Shown here piece by piece: positions 50,084 through 53,433 of a stretch of DNA of 53,433 nucleotides. The DNA comes from Candidatus Zymogenaceae bacterium (lineage in GTDB: Bacteria > Desulfobacterota > Zymogenia > Zymogenales > Zymogenaceae). Location of the stretch: positions 1-53,433 of the forward strand of contig JAFGFE010000004.1 of NCBI GenBank assembly GCA_016931225.1, written 5' to 3'. Under the pieces are notes generated by a model. The model worked only from the letters and a program-made list of their open reading frames with translations, searched no databases and had not been told where the DNA came from. The translations under genes were made by a program, and so were the position numbers. How positions within the stretch are numbered: the stretch's first letter is position 1; the number at the start of each line of letters is the position of its first letter.

Positions 50084-51412
50084 ATGAGCTGGGAAAAGGA
50101 GTATCAAAAGAAACTCGTCAGCGCGGATAAGGCCGTTGCCGGTATTACCTCCAACAACGTCATCATGATGTCTGGAGGATGCAGTGCACCGCCCGCCCTG
50201 GTCGATGCTCTGTGCAAACGTAAAGATGAACTCAAAAATGTCACCCTGATTTCAGGCATCTCCGTTTATCCATTCGAATTCTATAAGTCGGAATTCAAGG
50301 GTCATATCAATTTCCGCTGCCTGTTTATGGGTCCCGCCGAACGTATTGCCATGAAGATGAAGGCGAATATCGAGCCGGTCTCGTTTCACTTGTCACAGTC
50401 CGATGAGATTGTCGATGAAATGCTGGAGATGCACGACAGGAAGAAATACGACTACATGATGTGCGAGGTCTCGGAACCGGATGCCAGGGGATACATGAGC
50501 TACGGCCCTAATGGCGTGCATAACAACGATACCGTGGTACCGGTCGCTGATAAGATCGCCGTCCAGGTCAACAAGGAGACGCCCTTTGTCCACGGTATTA
50601 AAAATGTCATCCATGTCAGTGAGGTCGATTATATCGTCGAGGAGTCCCATCCACTGCCGGAAATTCCGCAGATTCCAATATCCGACGTGGAACAGAAAAT
50701 CGGCGAACTCATTGCCGAGCGCATTCCCAACGGCGCCACGATACAGATCGGCGTGGGGGGTGTTTCCGACACCGTGGGTGAGCTCCTTATAAGCAAAAAA
50801 GACCTGGGGATCCACTCCGAGATGCTGACCAATTCCATGATGCATCTGACCGAGAAGGGGGTTGTTACCGGAAAGAAAAAGACGTATCGCCCCGGAAAGA
50901 TCGTGTGCGGATTCGCCATCGGCTCGAAGGCCCTGTACGATTTTATTGACAATAATCCGGTGTGCGAGTTTTCTCCCATCGCCGAGATCAACAACGTGTT
51001 CAATATCGCACAGAACGACAATTTTGTTTCGGTCAATAATATCCTCAACGCCGACCTGACCGGGCAGTGCGCGTCCGAATCCATAGGGTTCCAGCAGATA
51101 AGCGGGACCGGCGGACAGCTCGACTTCGTTCGCGGCGCCAATATGTCTAAGGGTGGAATGGGCTTTCTGGCGATGCCGTCGGTGCGGGAGTCGAAGGATG
51201 GTCCGGTCTCCCGGATTGTATCCACCATGATGCCGGGCACCGTTATAACCACCCCCCGTTCGGATGTGCATTACATCGTTACCGAGTACGGCGTTGCAAA
51301 TCTCAGGATGCGATCCATACCGGAGCGGGTGAAGGCGATGATTGCCATCGCGCATCCTGATTTTCGTGATCAGTTGACAAAAGAGGCCGTTGAGAACGGG
51401 CTGTTGGACTAA
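50084..51412 (+). CDS. acetyl-CoA hydrolase/transferase family CoA-transferase, copy 1
   Basis: The 442-residue enzyme belongs to the family of 4-hydroxybutyrate and butyryl-CoA:acetate CoA-transferases. It shows the N-terminal helix-rich part with SEVDYIVE, the glycine-rich QIGVGGVSDTVG, the catalytic glutamate in GIHSEML (residue 246), SGTGGQLDFVRGA and the C-terminal PRSDVHYIVTEYGVANLRMRSIPER. It would move CoA between short acyl groups, with a glutamyl-CoA intermediate. GGAGG lies eight bases before ATG 50084. It follows the 87-aa gene and precedes a paralogue. The acyl substrate cannot be fixed by eye. Confidence 0.92.
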   Translation: MSWEKEYQKKLVSADKAVAGITSNNVIMMSGGCSAPPALVDALCKRKDELKNVTLISGISVYPFEFYKSEFKGHINFRCLFMGPAERIAMKMKANIEPVSFHLSQSDEIVDEMLEMHDRKKYDYMMCEVSEPDARGYMSYGPNGVHNNDTVVPVADKIAVQVNKETPFVHGIKNVIHVSEVDYIVEESHPLPEIPQIPISDVEQKIGELIAERIPNGATIQIGVGGVSDTVGELLISKKDLGIHSEMLTNSMMHLTEKGVVTGKKKTYRPGKIVCGFAIGSKALYDFIDNNPVCEFSPIAEINNVFNIAQNDNFVSVNNILNADLTGQCASESIGFQQISGTGGQLDFVRGANMSKGGMGFLAMPSVRESKDGPVSRIVSTMMPGTVITTPRSDVHYIVTEYGVANLRMRSIPERVKAMIAIAHPDFRDQLTKEAVENGLLD

Positions 51413-51568
51413 TAGTCCTGCCCGTGTATGCTATTCAGGGGGAGTACAAAATCAGCATGACCGCTTCATGAACTCAGCAACAGGTTGGAAGCGTGATTTC
51501 AAGGCACGAACGAGCACTCCTCTCAACAGAAGTTATACATCACCACAGACAGGAAGGAGAAATACACT

Positions 51569-52876
51569 ATGAAATGGGAGGATGAATACAAGAAGAAACT
51601 CGTTTCTGCGGAAGTTGCGGTCAAGTCCATCAAGTCCGGGGACACCGTGGGCATGCCCGGCGGCAGCAGTCAGCCTATTGACATTGTCGCCGAACTCGCA
51701 AAACGCAAGGACGAGCTGACCGGGGTAACCGTCTACTCAGGCATCTCGATGTGGCCCCATGAGATTTTCAAGGCCGAGTTCAAGGGACACATAGACTTCG
51801 TCTCTCTGTTCGTCGGGCCGATGGAGCGTCCCTTTTTAAAGGACGGCAATGTAGAGCCGATTTCCTATCACTTTTCGCTTGGAGATCAGATGAGCGTGGC
51901 CGCCGGGTGTAACGTCTATATGTGCGAGGTCTCGGCTCCTGATCCCCGGGGTTATATGAGCTTCGGCCCCGTGGGTGTGTATAACGGTGACATGATGTCC
52001 AAATTGGCGGATACCGTCATCGCACAGGTCAACGAGCATACGCCGTTTGTGAATGGGAGCCAGACGGTGATTCATGTCAGCGAGGTGGATTACATCGTTG
52101 AAAACCACCACCCGCTGTCTGAAATACCCGAAATTCCGATAGGCGAAGTGGAACAGAAGATCGGCGAGCTCGTCGTGGAACGCATTCCCGACGGGGCCAC
52201 TATCCAGATCGGCATCGGCGCCGTTTCCGATGCGGTCGGGAACCTTCTGAAAGATAAAAAGGACCTGGGCGTCCATACGGAAATGATGACCAACTCCATG
52301 ATGCATCTCGCCAACAAGGGAGTCATCAACTGCAGCAAGAAGACGTTCCACCCCGGAAAGATGGTGTGCGGTTTCGCCATCGGCAACACCGATCTGTACA
52401 AATTCGTTGATCATAACCCGGTTTGCGAATTCGCTCCCATCTACTACGTCAACAACGTCAACAACATCGCGAAAAACGACAACATGGTATCCATCAACAA
52501 CACGATGACGGTTGACCTGACGGGCCAGTGCGCCTCTGAGTCCCTCGGATTCTCCATGTACAGCGGCACCGGCGGACAGCTCGACTTCGTTCGGGGAGCC
52601 ACTCAGTCCAAGGGTGGAAAGGCGTTCATTACGCTTCCCTCAACAACCGAGACCAAGAGCGGCACCATTTCCCGTATCGTGTCTTCCTTCAAGCCGGGCA
52701 CTATCATCACCACGCCTCGATCCGACGTCCAATATATCGTGACCGAATTCGGTGTTGCGGACCTGTGGATCAAGAGTATACCCAAGCGGGTCAAGGCGAT
52801 GATCAGTATCGCGCATCCCGATTTCCGCGATCAGCTTGAAAAAGAAGCAAGGGAGGTTGGATTACTAAAAGACTAA
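51569..52876 (+). CDS. acetyl-CoA hydrolase/transferase family CoA-transferase, copy 2
   Basis: The 435-residue enzyme is clearly a paralogue of the preceding gene, alike from KLVSAEVAVKSIKSGDTVGM through to PRSDVQYIVTEFGVADLWIKSIPKRVKAMISIAHPDFRDQL. The catalytic glutamate lies in GVHTEMM (residue 238). Differences cluster between residues 88 and 118, where copy 1 has a longer segment; this may tune the acyl pocket. AGGAAGGAG precedes ATG 51569. The 156-base gap from copy 1 has no terminator, so they probably share the sigma-54 transcript. It ends just before the repeat array. Confidence 0.92.
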   Translation: MKWEDEYKKKLVSAEVAVKSIKSGDTVGMPGGSSQPIDIVAELAKRKDELTGVTVYSGISMWPHEIFKAEFKGHIDFVSLFVGPMERPFLKDGNVEPISYHFSLGDQMSVAAGCNVYMCEVSAPDPRGYMSFGPVGVYNGDMMSKLADTVIAQVNEHTPFVNGSQTVIHVSEVDYIVENHHPLSEIPEIPIGEVEQKIGELVVERIPDGATIQIGIGAVSDAVGNLLKDKKDLGVHTEMMTNSMMHLANKGVINCSKKTFHPGKMVCGFAIGNTDLYKFVDHNPVCEFAPIYYVNNVNNIAKNDNMVSINNTMTVDLTGQCASESLGFSMYSGTGGQLDFVRGATQSKGGKAFITLPSTTETKSGTISRIVSSFKPGTIITTPRSDVQYIVTEFGVADLWIKSIPKRVKAMISIAHPDFRDQLEKEAREVGLLKD

Positions 52877-52900
52877 GGAACTAAAATAAAAAGAAAATGG

Positions 52901-53433
52901 CCTGCCCTCCGGAAGACTCAGCAACTTAGCACTGCAACTCAACATTGACCGGATCTCCAACAGCCAGCAGACGGATGATACACATGGGTGAGGGCAGGTT
53001 ACATTTTCCCGGATTTAAAGAACATGACCTGCCCTCCGGATGACTCAGCACTGACCGGACCTCCAATAGCCAGCAGATGATACACATGAGTGAGGGAATG
53101 ATACACATGAGCGAGGGCAGGTTACATTTTCCCGGGTTTGAAAAACATGACCTGCCCTCCGGATGACTCAGCACTGACCGGATCTCCAATAGCCAGCAGA
53201 TGATACACACGAGTGAGGGAATGATACACATGAGCGAGGGCGGGTCAACATATTTTTTCGAGGATTGAAGAACATGACCTGCCCTCCGGATAACTCAGCA
53301 TTTACCGGATCTCCAACAGCCAGCAGACGGACACACATGGGCGAGGGCAGGTCAATTCACCGAGGATTGAAGAACATGACCTGCCCTCCGGATAACTCAG
53401 CACTGACCGGATCTCCAACAGCCAGCAGACGGA
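52901..53433. repeat. tandem array of about 100-127-bp units with complementary ends
   Basis: Five unit starts with CCTGCCCTCCGGA lie at 52901, 53028, 53151, 53278 and 53380 (spacings 127, 123, 127 and 102). The last is cut by the window edge. Each unit ends in GAGGGCAGG (52990, 53113, 53343; variant GAGGGCGGG at 53236), the reverse complement of its start, so each can form a long-arm hairpin. Inside, TCCGG-15 bases-CCGGA makes a smaller hairpin. A block ATGATACACATGAG(T/C)GAGGG occurs twice in units 2 and 3 and once in others. Linkers between units are more variable. No coding function is likely. Confidence 0.9.

Noticed and set aside
52926-53231. 101-codon minus-strand frame in the repeat array
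   Set aside because: It only reflects the 123-bp period (a multiple of three) of two units and breaks at the 127-bp units. It has no ribosome site.
52901-53433. CRISPR array
   Set aside because: Units are about 100-127 bp and nearly the same along their whole length, with no unique 30-40-bp spacers and no cas genes.

Overview
The window looks like chromosome from an anaerobic, Gram-negative, deltaproteobacterial-type organism. The evidence is lipoprotein and Tat signals, a tetraheme c-type cytochrome, a trimeric NADH-linked [FeFe]-hydrogenase under Rex control, a sigma-54 activator with its own sigma-54 promoter, methylglyoxal synthase and acetyl-CoA-hydrolase-type CoA-transferases. The genus cannot be named from sequence reading alone. 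I saw no rRNA, tRNA, insertion sequence, phage gene or CRISPR array.

Left part (1-16.8 kb), mostly metabolism and transport: a TspO-like membrane protein, a class II photolyase divergent from a DUF523-DUF1722 protein, a HIT-family protein, an acyl-CoA synthetase behind two TetR-type palindromes, methylglyoxal synthase, a lipoprotein, a tautomerase, a TPR protein, a homoserine kinase, a CrtI-like FAD oxidoreductase with a 49-aa membrane peptide, an MFS permease, two small envelope proteins and a GPH-type sugar symporter.

Middle (16.8-34.5 kb): a free-standing short transcription unit with a consensus sigma-70 promoter, a folded 5' region, a 20-codon frame behind a near-perfect Shine-Dalgarno and a strong terminator. 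After it come a conserved-looking unknown, a zinc-ribbon microprotein, a double-PAS protein with an unrecognised C-terminal module, DUF378, a class III aminotransferase, a Tat-exported alpha/beta hydrolase divergent from its probable TetR repressor, a secreted protein, an SDR, a second structured non-coding stretch, a penicillin-acylase family enzyme, a coiled-coil lipoprotein, and an operon of tetraheme cytochrome, membrane-fusion protein and DHA2 drug-efflux permease.

Right part (34.9-53.4 kb), redox and signalling: a minus-strand run rex-hydC-hydB-hydA-hydS followed by a receiver, a receiver-kinase fusion and another receiver, with a paralogous membrane histidine kinase convergent to it. 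Rex probably represses the run through a box lying on its start site, so that NADH/NAD+ status sets expression. The hydS product carries a hydrogenase-like domain on a kinase and is a candidate redox or H2 sensor. To the right are an ECF-type S-component, an Rrf2 regulator with a TauE/SafE permease, and a sigma-54 activator. Just downstream of the activator are two matching inverted repeats and a GG-N10-GC promoter, leading into an 87-aa unknown and two tandem CoA-transferases. The window ends inside a tandem array of about 100-127-bp units whose ends are complementary to each other.

The most unusual items are the stand-alone structured transcript at 16.9-17.15 kb, the sigma-54 circuit at 48.1-52.9 kb, the hydrogenase/sensor-kinase run and the terminal repeat array.
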